Numbered from the stretch's first letter, positions 1 to 8,209 are shown. The stretch is 64,000 nt of DNA from Kribbella kalugense (GCF_004365875.1 NZ_SODF01000002.1:1550001-1614000); one strand, 5' to 3'. Made by a program: numbers and translations. Notes: a model not told the origin generated them from the sequence alone.

Positions 1-128
1 TCGCGCGCCGCAACGCCAGGTTCAGCCGAGATTGGCAGCGATCTGCCCGATACTCAGCGTGAGAGCGGGCGGGTTCGATAGGGTGACCGCCACACCGCCC
101 CCGGGGGGACGCACGAAAGGGTAGGCCA

Positions 129-1142
129 GTGAATCTGCGAGCACCAGTGACCTTGCTGGACGTTGCACAGCGTGCCGGAGTGTCGGTCGCGACCGCCTCC
201 CGCGTGCTGAACGGCGGGGACCGGGTGCCCCGTCCCGAACTGCAGGAGCGGGTCAAGGCCGCCGCCGACGAGCTCGGCTACACGCCGAACGCGCAGGCGC
301 AGGCGCTGGCCAAGTCGTCGACGAACCTGGTCGGCATCCTGGTGCACGACATCGAGGACCCGTACTTCGCCGCGATCGCGAACGGCGTGATGCGCGCCGC
401 CGACGAACGCAACCTGCTGGTGATGATGGCCAGCACGTTCCGCGACGCGGACCGCGAGATCGCTTACCTGTCGTCGTTGCGGGCGCAGCGGGCCCGGGCC
501 GCGGTGATGATCGGCAGCCGGCGCACCGACGCGGACAGCTTGGCGCGGACGGCGTCCGAGGTCGAGAACTTCCTCAACTCCGGCGCGGGTCTCGCACTCG
601 TCAGTCAGTCCGGGATGCCGGCCCACACGGTCGAGCCGGACAACCGATCCGGTGCCGCCGACCTGGCCCGCGAGCTGGTCGGGCTCGGCTGGCGGAAGTT
701 CGCCGTACTGGGTGGTCCGGAGACTCTTGCCACTGCACGGGATCGGCGGGACGGCTTCGTGGCCGGTCTGGCCGAGGCTGGGTTGCAGCCGGTTTCGATC
801 CAGACCGGTGAGTTCACCCGCGACGGTGGGTACGCCGCTGCCGAGCAACTGCTTGATCGACAGGCAGATGTGGACTGTGTGTTCGCGGTCAACGACGTGA
901 TGGCCGTTGGTGCGATGTCCGCGTTGCGGACGCGCGGTGTCGACGTACCGGGCAAGCTCGGGGTCGCCGGATTCGACGACATCGCGACGCTGCGGGACGT
1001 GTGGCCGGGGCTTACGACCGTGCGGCTGCCGCTGGAGCAGATGGGCCGGCGTGCGCTCGAGCTGGCGATCCAGGGCGGCGATGTGACGTCCGAGTTGTTC
1101 AAGGCCGAAGTAGTACTGCGGGAGAGCACCGCACGCCGCTGA
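129..1142 (+). CDS. LacI-family transcriptional regulator
   Basis: Sugar-responsive DNA-binding repressor type, 337 aa, GTG start at 129 preceded by a purine-rich GAAAGGG. The N-terminus carries the LacI helix-turn-helix (TLLDVAQRAGVSVATASRVL, residues about 8-27), followed by the hinge region LGYTPNAQAQALA. A periplasmic-binding-like effector domain starts near residue 65 (LVGILVHDIEDPYFA) and runs to the end, with the usual AVNDVMAVGAMSALR and GVAGFDD segments of type I sensors. The effector cannot be deduced: the next gene (menB, 14 nt downstream) is not a sugar gene, and whatever lies left of the window may be the target. Positions 1-128 upstream contain no gene that I can support. Confidence 0.93.
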   Translation: MNLRAPVTLLDVAQRAGVSVATASRVLNGGDRVPRPELQERVKAAADELGYTPNAQAQALAKSSTNLVGILVHDIEDPYFAAIANGVMRAADERNLLVMMASTFRDADREIAYLSSLRAQRARAAVMIGSRRTDADSLARTASEVENFLNSGAGLALVSQSGMPAHTVEPDNRSGAADLARELVGLGWRKFAVLGGPETLATARDRRDGFVAGLAEAGLQPVSIQTGEFTRDGGYAAAEQLLDRQADVDCVFAVNDVMAVGAMSALRTRGVDVPGKLGVAGFDDIATLRDVWPGLTTVRLPLEQMGRRALELAIQGGDVTSELFKAEVVLRESTARR

Positions 1143-1156
1143 AATATGCTCATCCG

Positions 1157-2059
1157 GTGACCGTCTCCGAGATCTTCGACCCGTCGGCCTGGAAGCAGGT
1201 CGACGGCTTCGAGCTGACCGACATCACCTATCACCGGGCGGTCGACGCCGGTGTGGTGCGGATCGCGTTCAACCGGCCCGAGGTACGCAACGCGTTCCGG
1301 CCGCAGACCGTCGACGAGCTGTACCGCGTCATGGACCACGCGCGGATGTCGACCGACGTCGGTTGCGTGCTCCTCACCGGCAACGGACCGTCGCCGAAGG
1401 ACGGCGGCTGGGCGTTCTGCTCCGGCGGCGACCAGCGGATCCGCGGCAAGGACGGTTACAAGTACGCCGAGGGCACCACGGCGGACACCATCGACCCGGC
1501 GAAATCGGGCCGGCTGCACATCCTCGAAGTACAACGCCTGATCCGCTTCATGTCGAAGGTCGTGATCTGCGTCGTACCGGGCTGGGCCGCAGGTGGTGGG
1601 CACAGCCTGCACGTGGTCGCGGACCTGACGCTCGCGTCCGCGGAACATGCGCGGTTCAAGCAGACCGACTCGGATGTGGCGTCGTTCGACGGCGGGTTCG
1701 GGTCGGCGTACCTGGCGCGGCAGGTCGGGCAGAAGTTCGCCCGGGAGATCTTCTTCCTCGGTGACGAGTACTCCGCCGAGGACGCGTACCGGATGGGCAT
1801 GGTGAACAAGGTCGTCCCGCACGCCGACCTCGAGGCCGTCGCGCTGGAGTGGGGCAAGAAGATCTGCGCGAAGTCGCCGACCGCCCAGCGGATGCTGAAG
1901 TACGCCTTCAACATGATCGACGACGGGCTGGTCGGCCAGCAGCTGTTCGCCGGCGAAGCGACCCGCCTTGCCTACGGCACCGATGAGGCCGCCGAGGGCC
2001 GCGACTCCTTCCTGGAGAAGCGCCCGGCCGACTGGTCGCCGTACCCGTATGCCTTTTAG
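1157..2059 (+). CDS. menB: 1,4-dihydroxy-2-naphthoyl-CoA synthase
   Basis: Crotonase-fold enzyme that cyclises o-succinylbenzoyl-CoA to 1,4-dihydroxy-2-naphthoyl-CoA in cytosolic menaquinone synthesis. GTG start at 1157 gives 300 aa, a usual actinobacterial MenB length; an in-frame upstream extension into the lacI gene is unlikely. Visible motifs are RPEVRNAFRPQTVDEL near the N-terminus, the CSGGDQRIRGKDGY loop, the oxyanion-hole stretch GWAAGGGHSLH, and the MenB-specific TDSDVASFDGGFGSAYLARQ. The C-terminus WSPYPYAF is the conserved end of the family. Other men genes are not in the window, so it is either detached from them or the last gene of a cluster that starts elsewhere. Confidence 0.96.
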   Translation: MTVSEIFDPSAWKQVDGFELTDITYHRAVDAGVVRIAFNRPEVRNAFRPQTVDELYRVMDHARMSTDVGCVLLTGNGPSPKDGGWAFCSGGDQRIRGKDGYKYAEGTTADTIDPAKSGRLHILEVQRLIRFMSKVVICVVPGWAAGGGHSLHVVADLTLASAEHARFKQTDSDVASFDGGFGSAYLARQVGQKFAREIFFLGDEYSAEDAYRMGMVNKVVPHADLEAVALEWGKKICAKSPTAQRMLKYAFNMIDDGLVGQQLFAGEATRLAYGTDEAAEGRDSFLEKRPADWSPYPYAF

Positions 2060-2149
2060 TTCTTAGGGTTTGTGCAGCCTTCTAGCCGCGACCTCTGTCC
2101 CGACCGCCCGGTCTCCCGACTATGGAGGCAACACGGGCGAGGGGGAACA

Positions 2150-2737
2150 ATGGCTGGATCATGGTGGATGCGTGTGCCCGCGCTCGGTCAGCCGCCGAGT
2201 GCGTTCACCGGGTACGCCGACCTGCTCGCGGCGCGGATGTGGCATGGCGACCGATGGCCCACCTTGGTGAACTACGGCTGTCCGGGCGAGACGACGGAGA
2301 GCTTCGTGGCCGGCCCCTGTCCCTGGAGTGCGGCCGGATTCGCCTTGCACGACACGTTTTCCGGGCCTCAGCTCGACGCAGCGGTACGGTTCCTCCGGGC
2401 GCACCGCGGCCGGGTCGACCTGGTGACCGTGTCGTTGTGGGGCAACGACGCCAACGCATTCGTTGCTTCCTGCAACGGAAATGTCCAGTGCATCGTCGAC
2501 GGTGCCCCGGCGGCGATCGCACGGGTGGCCGGGAACCTGCGGACCCTCCGGCGGGCGGCCCCGGACGCGGACCTGGTCGTGATCGGAGCGTACGACGCCA
2601 AGCTCGGCGCCTTCGAGCTCACCGGGCCGATCTTCACCGCACTCAACCGGACAATGGCGGACGCGGCCCGGAGTGCGCGCGCGACGTACGTCAACCCGAT
2701 GCCGATCTTCGACGCCATGACCGCCCTGACCTACTGA
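2150..2737 (+). pseudogene. SGNH/GDSL hydrolase remnant, both ends missing
   Basis: Reads as the middle of a secreted SGNH hydrolase. Block II is present (NYGCPGETTESF) and block III is present as SLWGNDAN, with its oxyanion Asn. Block I with the GDS nucleophile serine is absent: the frame before FTGYADLLAARMW gives unrelated residues, and no signal peptide precedes it. The C-terminal block V (D-x-x-H) is also absent, because the frame stops right after ALTY. Without Ser, Asp and His it cannot be catalytic. The 3' end overlaps the convergent upp gene by 7 nt. ATG 2150 is only the first convenient start. It could instead be a still-translated non-enzymatic protein, but decay is the simpler reading. 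Confidence 0.7.
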
Positions 2738-3372
2738 GCCACGCCGTACAGCCGGTCGCCCGCGTCGCCCAATCCGGGGACGATGTAGCCCTTCTCATTG
2801 AGGTGCGAGTCCATGCCGGCGATGACCAGGTTGCAAGGTACGTCGAGGTCGGCGAGTTCTTGTTCGACGCGCTTCACGCCTTCTGGTGCGGCGAGGAGGC
2901 AGATCGCGGTGATGTGGTCGGCGCCGCGTTCCACCAGGAACTGGATCGCCACGGCCAGGGTGCCGCCGGTGGCCAGCATCGGGTCGAGTACGTAGCACTG
3001 GCGCCCGGACAGGTCTTCCGGCAGTCGTTCGGCGTACGTCGAGGCCGTCAGCGTCTCCTCGTTGCGCACCATGCCGAGGAACCCGACCTCGGCCGTCGGC
3101 AGCAGCCGGGACATGCCCTCGAGCATGCCGAGACCGGCCCGCAGGATCGGTACGACGAGCGGCTTGGGCGCGGTCAGCTTGACGCCCTGCGCCTCGGCGA
3201 CGGGGGTCTGGACGGTGACCGGACCGGTACGAACGTCCCGGGTCGCCTCGTAGGCGAGCAGCGTGACGAGCTCCTCGGTCAGCCGACGGAACGTAGGTGA
3301 GTCCGTGTGCTCGTCACGCAGCGCGGTGAGCTTGTGGGCGACGAGCGGGTGGTCCACGACGAGGATCTGCAT
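2731..3372 (-). CDS. upp: uracil phosphoribosyltransferase
   Basis: Pyrimidine salvage enzyme in the cytosol converting uracil and PRPP to UMP and pyrophosphate. At 213 aa it has the family's usual length. The N-terminus [20 protein letters not shown] is typical, [13 protein letters not shown] is the conserved R-x-G loop, [13 protein letters not shown] (around residues 125-137) is the PRPP-binding loop, and GDAGDRLYG is the uracil-binding C-terminal signature. ATG start at 3372. It lies divergently from the tadA cluster, a common actinobacterial arrangement. Its 3' end overlaps the SGNH remnant by 7 nt with no hairpin terminator between them. Confidence 0.97.
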   Translation of the reverse strand: MQILVVDHPLVAHKLTALRDEHTDSPTFRRLTEELVTLLAYEATRDVRTGPVTVQTPVAEAQGVKLTAPKPLVVPILRAGLGMLEGMSRLLPTAEVGFLGMVRNEETLTASTYAERLPEDLSGRQCYVLDPMLATGGTLAVAIQFLVERGADHITAICLLAAPEGVKRVEQELADLDVPCNLVIAGMDSHLNEKGYIVPGLGDAGDRLYGVAQ

Positions 3373-3479
3373 AAGCCGGAACGGTACCGTCGGCGATTCC
3401 CATCACGCGAGCGCCGCGGCTGTCAGACTCTAAAGTGCAGTGGACTGTGCCCCTGATCTCGCCCACCAGGGAGTGCCCG

Positions 3480-3722
3480 ATGACCGACGGGATTACGCCC
3501 GAGCAGCTCGACCGCCTCCGCCGCCGCGAGGCCTTCCTGCGCGAACGCGACGAGGTCCGCGCCCTCCGCGACCGGACCGCACCGCGGCGGGCGCGAGTCT
3601 GGCAGTTGGGGGAGGCTCTGCGCAGGGCGGTCACTGAGGGTGAGGGCGAACCGCCAGCCCATCACAACTACGCCGGCTGCGGTGTCGCCCCGCCTGAGCC
3701 GCCGGTCGAGACGCAATCGTGA
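3480..3722 (+). CDS. small hypothetical protein
   Basis: Predicted 80-aa charged protein starting at ATG 3480, with MTDGITPEQLDRLRRREA and an Arg/Glu-rich amphipathic helix to about residue 50. It is not recognised. Its last 24 codons run through an imperfect inverted repeat (3651-3733), so the C-terminus may be acquired sequence. An in-frame start at 3435 would overlap the upp promoter region and is less likely. It sits divergent from upp and upstream of the TadA-associated gene. Coding is moderately supported by the Arg/Glu helix and the usual codon bias. Confidence 0.5.
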   Translation: MTDGITPEQLDRLRRREAFLRERDEVRALRDRTAPRRARVWQLGEALRRAVTEGEGEPPAHHNYAGCGVAPPEPPVETQS

Positions 3723-3733
3723 TGGCCTAGCGG
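3651..3733. repeat. imperfect inverted repeat, copy A of a palindromic repeat family
   Basis: Arms 3651-3672 and 3712-3733 are complementary at 17 of 22 positions. The left arm contains CCATCACAA-like sequence and the right arm TCGTGATGGCCTAGCGG. The left arm matches the right arm of the hairpin at 13267-13290 (reverse strand) at 18 of 22 positions, which suggests two members of one dispersed palindromic family. Confidence 0.5.
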
Positions 3734-3777
3734 TCCGGGCGTTCCCGTGGACCGCAGGAGTCTGGGACGATGAGCCC

Positions 3778-4275
3778 GTGTCCGATGCCACAGCTGGGCC
3801 GTTGACCACCGACCTCGACTTCGCGGTCGCCGCTTACACCGAGGACGGGAACTGGACCGTCACCCCGCTGGTGATGCGTGGTGAACCCGACCTGTCCACC
3901 CTGGTCTCCGCACTCCGCCGGTTCCCGGGCGAGGGCGGCGTACTGGGGATGGTCTCGGTCGACGAGGACTTCTTCGTCCTGGTCCGCGTCGACGGTGGCC
4001 GGGCCCGGCTGCTGATCTCCGATGTGACGGCGGCGACCGAGTGGCCGCTGGCTCGGCAGATCGTCGACGAGCTCGACATCCCGCTGGCCGATGACGACGA
4101 CGAACAGGTCCCGGCCGGCGACCTGGCGATCCTCGCCGACCTCGGGATGAGCGCGATGGACCTCGGCGCGCTCTGCGACGACGTCGACCTCTACCCGGAG
4201 GAGATGCTCGAGGAGATCGCGGATGCCCTTGGGTTCGGCAACCAGTTCCACGACGCGATCGAAGCCGTTGGCTAG
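3778..4275 (+). CDS. tRNA adenosine deaminase-associated protein
   Basis: A 165-aa acidic protein from GTG 3778 (SDATAGPLTTDLDFAV). It is of the actinobacterial type regularly encoded just before tadA and named for that linkage. Its biochemical role is not established. Visible features are a beta-rich N-terminal half (VTPLVMRGEPDLSTLVSALR, GVLGMVSVDEDFFVLVR), a DDDDEQVPAGDLAIL acidic linker and a helical C-terminus (LYPEEMLEEIADALGFGNQF). Its stop overlaps the likely TTG start of tadA by 8 nt, indicating translational coupling. An in-frame upstream start at 3640 would cross the preceding small gene and the repeat, so it is rejected. Confidence 0.85.
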   Translation: MSDATAGPLTTDLDFAVAAYTEDGNWTVTPLVMRGEPDLSTLVSALRRFPGEGGVLGMVSVDEDFFVLVRVDGGRARLLISDVTAATEWPLARQIVDELDIPLADDDDEQVPAGDLAILADLGMSAMDLGALCDDVDLYPEEMLEEIADALGFGNQFHDAIEAVG

Positions 4276-4735
4276 CCCGATCCTGCGGCGCGAGTGGTCG
4301 CGGTTGATGACGCTGGCACTCGAGGAAGCGGAGTTGGCGCTGCCCGACGTACCCATCGGGGCGATCGTGGTGGACGCCGACGGTGAGGTGATCGGACGCG
4401 GTCACAACGAGCGGGAGACGACGGGCGACCCGACCGCACACGCCGAAGTACTGGCCATCCGGCAGGCAGCGCGACACGTCCGGGAGTGGCGGCTGACCGG
4501 GTGCACGCTGGTCGTCACGCTCGAGCCGTGCACGATGTGCGCGGGGGCGATCGTGCTGTCCCGGCTCGAGCGGCTGGTGTTCGCGGCGTACGACGAGAAG
4601 GCGGGCGCGGTCGGATCGTTGTGGGACGTGGTCCGGGACCGGCGGCTGAACCATCGGCCCGAGGTGGTCGGTGGGGTGATGGCCGACGAGGCCGGTGCCC
4701 GGCTGCGCGATTTCTTCATTCGTCACCGGCCTTGA
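4268..4735 (+). CDS. tadA: tRNA-specific adenosine deaminase TadA
   Basis: Zinc enzyme that deaminates the wobble adenosine of tRNA-Arg(ACG) to inosine. The cytidine/deoxycytidylate deaminase fold is clear: THAEVLAI carries the zinc His and catalytic Glu, and EPCTMCAGAI carries the two zinc Cys. VGSLWDVVRDRRLNHRPEV and the terminal DFFIRHR follow the TadA pattern. The start is uncertain. TTG 4268 overlaps the preceding stop and gives 155 aa; an in-frame ATG at 4223 lies deep in the upstream gene; ATG 4308 would trim the N-terminal helix. I chose TTG 4268. tRNA-Ser(CGA) begins 13 nt after the stop. Confidence 0.93.
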   Translation: MASPILRREWSRLMTLALEEAELALPDVPIGAIVVDADGEVIGRGHNERETTGDPTAHAEVLAIRQAARHVREWRLTGCTLVVTLEPCTMCAGAIVLSRLERLVFAAYDEKAGAVGSLWDVVRDRRLNHRPEVVGGVMADEAGARLRDFFIRHRP

Positions 4736-4748
4736 TATTGTCCTCGGC

Positions 4749-4839
4749 GGTGGCGTGTCCGAGCGGCCGAAGGAGCGCGCCTCGAAAGCGCGTGACGGGC
4801 AACCCCCGTCCGAGGGTTCAAATCCCTCCGCCACCGCCA
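4749..4839 (+). tRNA. tRNA-Ser (anticodon CGA), CCA encoded
   Basis: Type II tRNA. The acceptor arm GGTGGCG (4749-4755) pairs with CGCCACC (4829-4835), followed by discriminator G and an encoded CCA. The anticodon loop contains CTCGAAA, giving anticodon CGA. The long variable arm GACGGGCAACCCCCGTC and the T arm GAGGGTTCAAATCCCTC are intact. Confidence 0.96.
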
Positions 4840-4868
4840 AACCGCCCTCCGGGGCGGAAGAGATTCGG

Positions 4869-4902
4869 AAACCCTGATGCTGTGTGATGCGTCAGGGTTT
4901 TC
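4869..4902 (+). terminator. hairpin terminator after tRNA-Ser
   Basis: The 9-bp perfect stem AAACCCTGA / TCAGGGTTT is followed directly by a short T-rich end (TTTTCG). It sits 30 nt past the tRNA and before the antiporter gene. Confidence 0.75.
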
Positions 4903-4945
4903 GTCACTCTGGACCTGACTCGGGACGCTCGACGAGAGGGCCCCA

Positions 4946-6457
4946 ATGGATGTTGAGGAGCTCGACCGGATCCTGCTGGCAGGGGCCGCGGTGCTGCTCG
5001 TCGCGGTGGTCGCTGTCCGGTTGTCGGCGCGGCTCGGGCTCCCGTCGCTGCTGATCTACCTCGGGATGGGGCTGCTCCTGGGCGAGGCGGGGCCCGGTCA
5101 CATCCACTTCGAGGACGCGCAGCTCGCGCATGCGCTCGGGTTCGCCGCGCTGGTCATCATCCTGATCGAGGGCGGTCTGACCACGCGGTGGAACGAAGTA
5201 CGGCCTGTGATGCCGCTCGGCCTGGTGCTGGCGACGGTCGGGGTCGCGGTCAGCGTTGCTGTGGTCGCCTGTGTGGCGCATTTCGTGCTGGGGCTCAGCT
5301 GGCAGCTGTCCGTACTGCTCGGGGCGGTGACGTCGCCGACGGACGCGGCGGCCGTGTTTTCGGTGCTTAGACGCGTGCCGGTCCGTCCACGGCTCCGCGG
5401 AGCGCTGGAGGCGGAGTCCGGTCTGAACGACGCGCCAACCGTGCTGCTGGTCACGCTGGTGAGCACCGGTGAGGTTGGCGAGAAGGGGCTGTTGTCGTTC
5501 GCCGGGCTGGTGGTTTATGAGCTGGTCGTCGGGGCGCTGTTCGGTCTGCTGATCGGGTGGGTGAGCGTCGGCCTGATCCGGCGGATGGCGCTCGGGTCGG
5601 CGGGGCTGTACCCGCTCGCGGTGCTGTCAGTGGCGTTCATCTCGTACGCCGGTGGGTCCGTGCTGCTGCATGTGTCCGGGTTCGCGGCCGTGTACGTGAC
5701 GTCGTTGGTGCTCGGGCGGGCCGAGTTGCCGCATCGGATGGCGACCCGGTCGTTCGTCGACGGGATCGCCTGGCTGGCGCAGATCGGGTTGTTCGTGATG
5801 CTAGGCCTGCTCGCATCACCGGGGCGGTTCCGGCTGAACGACGTACTGGTCGCCCTGGTGATCGGGATCGCGGTGACGGTCGTCGGGCGGTTCGCGTCGG
5901 TGGCGATCTCGGCGGCGCCGTTCCGGCTGCCGTGGGCGGAGAAGACGTTCATCGCGTGGGCCGGGCTGCGGGGAGCGGTGCCGATCGTGCTGGCGACGAT
6001 CCCGTTGGCCGAGGGGGTGCCGCACGCGGACCGGATCTTCGATGTGGTGTTCGTGCTGGTTCTGCTGTTCACGTTGCTGCAAGGACCGTCGCTGCCGTGG
6101 CTGGCGAAGCGGCTGGGTGTGCTGGACGAGAACGCGGCGCACGAGGTGGACATCGACGTGGCTCCGCTGGAGTCGCTCGGCGCGGACATGCTCCAGGTCC
6201 ACGTCCCGAGCGAGTCCCGCCTCGCCGGAGTCGAGATCGGCGAGCTCCGGCTGCCTCCCGGTGTCTCGGTCTCCCTCGTCATCCGCGGCGAACGTGCCTT
6301 CGTCCCAGACCGCCGTACCGTCCTCCGCGCCGCCGACGCCATGCTCGTCGTCGCTCCCAGCCCGGTCCGCGAGCAAACCGTCCGCCGCCTCCGAGCCGTC
6401 TCCCGAGCCGGCCGCCTAGCCGGCTGGTTCGGCGAACGCGGCCGCGAACAGCACTGA
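4946..6457 (+). CDS. K+(Na+)/H+ antiporter, CPA1 type with C-terminal TrkA-C domain
   Basis: Integral membrane antiporter exchanging K+ or Na+ for protons. It has 503 aa from ATG 4946, preceded by GAGAGGG. Residues about 8-385 form roughly 12 hydrophobic helices of the Na+/H+ exchanger family; SPTDAAAVFSVL and ESGLNDAP hold the acidic residues of the ion path. Residues about 405-475 (ESLGADMLQVHVPSESRLAG...VSLVIRGERAFVP) look like an RCK/TrkA-C ligand-binding domain, placing it with the CvrA/NhaP2 potassium/proton antiporters. Ion preference cannot be read from sequence. It stands alone between the tRNA terminator and a toxin-antitoxin pair. Confidence 0.9.
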   Translation: MDVEELDRILLAGAAVLLVAVVAVRLSARLGLPSLLIYLGMGLLLGEAGPGHIHFEDAQLAHALGFAALVIILIEGGLTTRWNEVRPVMPLGLVLATVGVAVSVAVVACVAHFVLGLSWQLSVLLGAVTSPTDAAAVFSVLRRVPVRPRLRGALEAESGLNDAPTVLLVTLVSTGEVGEKGLLSFAGLVVYELVVGALFGLLIGWVSVGLIRRMALGSAGLYPLAVLSVAFISYAGGSVLLHVSGFAAVYVTSLVLGRAELPHRMATRSFVDGIAWLAQIGLFVMLGLLASPGRFRLNDVLVALVIGIAVTVVGRFASVAISAAPFRLPWAEKTFIAWAGLRGAVPIVLATIPLAEGVPHADRIFDVVFVLVLLFTLLQGPSLPWLAKRLGVLDENAAHEVDIDVAPLESLGADMLQVHVPSESRLAGVEIGELRLPPGVSVSLVIRGERAFVPDRRTVLRAADAMLVVAPSPVREQTVRRLRAVSRAGRLAGWFGERGREQH

Positions 6458-6481
6458 TCCGGTTTGTGCCGCATGTTCTTC

Positions 6482-6499
6482 TGAACTACCTTTGAACTA
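6482..6499 (+). promoter_or_regulatory. direct repeat upstream of antitoxin, candidate operator
   Basis: TGAACTA occurs at 6482-6488 and again at 6493-6499, 11 bp apart (about one helical turn). The second copy reaches the first base of the antitoxin ATG. Antitoxins commonly bind such repeats to autoregulate. The assignment is inference. Confidence 0.4.
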
Positions 6500-6981
6500 T
6501 GAGTGAGCTGCCGGAAGTCAATTTCTCCGACCTGCTTCAGCGCCCCAATGAAACAGTCGAAAAACTCAAGGCAAGCCGCACCCACGCCCTCCGCGTCCAC
6601 CGCCGAGGCAGCGAGGACGACCTGGTTCTGAGCACTGTCAAGCAGGCGGCGGACGAGCAGGAAGTGGTCGACCTCGCGGTGCGGGTCCTGCGTGCGGTGA
6701 TGAGTGATCCGGTACTGCGCTCGCAGACCCTGCTGGACATCCTTCCGCGGATCTTTCCGTGGAGCATGTTCCTGCCGCCCGAGGATCGGGTCGAGTTCGC
6801 TCAGGAACTCGTCGACGTGATGGACGCCAGCTCGGAGCTCGGTGTCTCGGCGCCAGTGCTGACCTTGATCGCCCAATGGCGCAACACGGCCGACGTGTGG
6901 GCCGATCCGGAGCTGCTCGGCATCCTCCGAGCGCCGCGCGAGGACGGGCTCGGCCCGGTGCCTAGGCCGACCGCGGAGTGA
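6499..6981 (+). CDS. antitoxin of a RelE/ParE-type toxin-antitoxin pair
   Basis: A 160-aa protein from ATG 6499. The first 45 residues (ELPEVNFSDLLQRPNETVEK...RALRVHRRG-like segment with HALRVHRR) resemble the N-terminal strand-helix DNA-binding fold of prevent-host-death/Phd-like antitoxins. The rest is a helical region (EQEVVDLAVRVLRAVMSDPV) of unclear fold. It overlaps the downstream toxin-like gene by 4 nt (GTGA), the usual antitoxin-first layout. The long C-terminal half is unusual for a Phd-type antitoxin. The family call rests on operon structure plus the N-terminal motif, so it is moderate. Confidence 0.65.
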   Translation: MSELPEVNFSDLLQRPNETVEKLKASRTHALRVHRRGSEDDLVLSTVKQAADEQEVVDLAVRVLRAVMSDPVLRSQTLLDILPRIFPWSMFLPPEDRVEFAQELVDVMDASSELGVSAPVLTLIAQWRNTADVWADPELLGILRAPREDGLGPVPRPTAE

Positions 6982-7322
6982 GCCCCGCGAAGCGCGGTGA
7001 TCGGGTCGCTCCGCCGGCCGGCCCTGATCACTGGGAGATCAAGTACTACAACACCCCTGCCGTCAAAGGATGGGAAGAACTCTGCCGCCAGGCGCCGGGC
7101 AATACCGAGCGTGCCTGGGCGGAGATCCGGGTCGAGCCGCAGCCGTTTCCGGCATCCGCGAGGCACCACCGGTTGAAAGGTGTGCTGTCCACCGAGCACG
7201 GCCTCGAGCAGTGGCAGTACGAAGTGACCGGTGGCGGCCGGATCTGGTACCTCGTCGACGCCGACAAGCGCACCCTCTGGATCACGTACGCCGGGACCGG
7301 GCATCCCAAGGCTACTGATTGA
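6978..7322 (+). CDS. RelE/ParE-like toxin
   Basis: A 114-aa basic protein, GTG start at 6978 overlapping the antitoxin stop. WEIKYYNTPAVKGWEELC at the N-terminus, the central RHHRLKGVLSTEHGLEQWQYEV and the terminal IWYLVDADKRTLWITYAG follow the RelE/ParE fold of a helical hairpin followed by strands. In this superfamily RelE members cleave ribosome-bound mRNA and ParE members poison gyrase; which applies is not visible here. The gene ends directly against the convergent LytR_C gene (adjacent stops, 7322 and 7323) with no terminator between. Confidence 0.72.
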   Translation: MSPAKRGDRVAPPAGPDHWEIKYYNTPAVKGWEELCRQAPGNTERAWAEIRVEPQPFPASARHHRLKGVLSTEHGLEQWQYEVTGGGRIWYLVDADKRTLWITYAGTGHPKATD

Positions 7323-7886
7323 TCAGTTGGGGTTTTGGCCTGAGGGGATGGGTTGGGTGGTGTGGATTACGGGGAGGCAGACGGTGGCGCCGGCGGGGAC
7401 CTGGACCGAGGGGATGCCTTTGAGTCGTACCGAGCCGAAGCCGGCGCCGATGACGAGGTCGACGGTGTGGTCGGTGCGGCCGTCGGCGACCAGTTGGGCG
7501 CGCTGGTTGAGCTGACCGGCGATCAGCAGCATCTCCGGGGCGTTCGCGGCGGCGCCGCGCAGCGAGACCACGTCGACCTTGTCGCCCTTGGGCTCGTTGG
7601 AGACCTTGTTGATGTTGAAGCCGCGCTTCTTCAGCGCGTCGGCAACGCGACTCGCGGAGCCGGCCCGGGCGCCGCCGTTGTACACGTTCAGCACGACCTG
7701 CTTCGGGAGCAGGCGGTTGTTCGTGAGTTTCTGCTCGGTGCAGGTCGGCTCGGCGCTGCTGCTGATCAGGGATTTCCACCCCCACCAGCCGCCGCCGGCC
7801 AGGATTCCGAGCAGGATCACCATCGTCACCGGCGTACGCCAGCGGATCCGTGAATGCGGCCTCGGCTGCGGATGGATCGCTGTCAT
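7323..7886 (-). CDS. LytR C-terminal domain membrane protein
   Basis: A 187-aa single-pass protein from ATG 7886 (TAIHPQPRPHSR...). A cytosolic basic N-terminus is followed by one membrane helix (VTMVILLGILAGGGWWGW, about residues 20-37). The extracytoplasmic part matches the LytR_C fold (VVLNVYNGGARAGSASRVAD, ALKKRGFNI), ending with VPAGATVCLPV. LytR_C domains occur alone or attached to LytR-CpsA-Psr cell-wall ligases, so an envelope role is likely, but no catalytic domain is present. It is probably cotranscribed with the gene upstream (start at 8209, 29 nt between them). Confidence 0.85.
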   Translation of the reverse strand: MTAIHPQPRPHSRIRWRTPVTMVILLGILAGGGWWGWKSLISSSAEPTCTEQKLTNNRLLPKQVVLNVYNGGARAGSASRVADALKKRGFNINKVSNEPKGDKVDVVSLRGAAANAPEMLLIAGQLNQRAQLVADGRTDHTVDLVIGAGFGSVRLKGIPSVQVPAGATVCLPVIHTTQPIPSGQNPN

Positions 7887-7915
7887 CGGCTCAACCCCCC
7901 GTGAGCAGACATGGG

Positions 7916-8209
7916 TCAGTCCACGACCAAGACCCGGGCGTGCAGGACCAGACGCTGCTGCAGCGCCGCGCGCAGGGCGCGGTGCAGACCGTCCTCGAGG
8001 TACATGTCGCCCTTCCACTCCACGACGTGCGCGAACAGGTCGCCATAGAAGGTCGAGTCTTCGTCGAGCAGGGCGTTGAGGTCCAGAGTGCCCTTGGTCG
8101 TGACCAGTTCGTCAAGCCGCACCTGCCGTGGGGGCAGGGAGGACCAGTCCTTCGGCCGCAACCCGTGGTCCGGGTACGGCCGGTCGTCCCCGACGCGCTT
8201 GAAGATCAC
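7916..8209 (-). CDS. conserved actinobacterial protein, partner of LytR_C gene
   Basis: A 97-aa protein, compact and without membrane segments. Recognisable conserved stretches are RVGDDRPYPDHGL, PPRQVRLDELVTTKGTLDL, STFYGDLFAHVVEWKG and YLEDGLHRALRAALQQR. It belongs to a small actinobacterial family usually found next to a LytR_C gene. Database names of the VapB-antitoxin kind exist for it, but no toxin partner is here. LHRALRAAL near a W-K-G-D turn recalls ParB-like fold proteins; this is only a shape impression. Function unknown. Confidence 0.8.
   Translation of the reverse strand: MIFKRVGDDRPYPDHGLRPKDWSSLPPRQVRLDELVTTKGTLDLNALLDEDSTFYGDLFAHVVEWKGDMYLEDGLHRALRAALQQRLVLHARVLVVD

Noticed and set aside
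1-128. End of an upstream gene
   Set aside because: No frame with convincing codon bias ends here; too short to decide.
7916-8209. VapB antitoxin
   Set aside because: The name is used in databases for this family, but no PIN-domain toxin is adjacent and no ribbon-helix-helix or AbrB pattern is seen.
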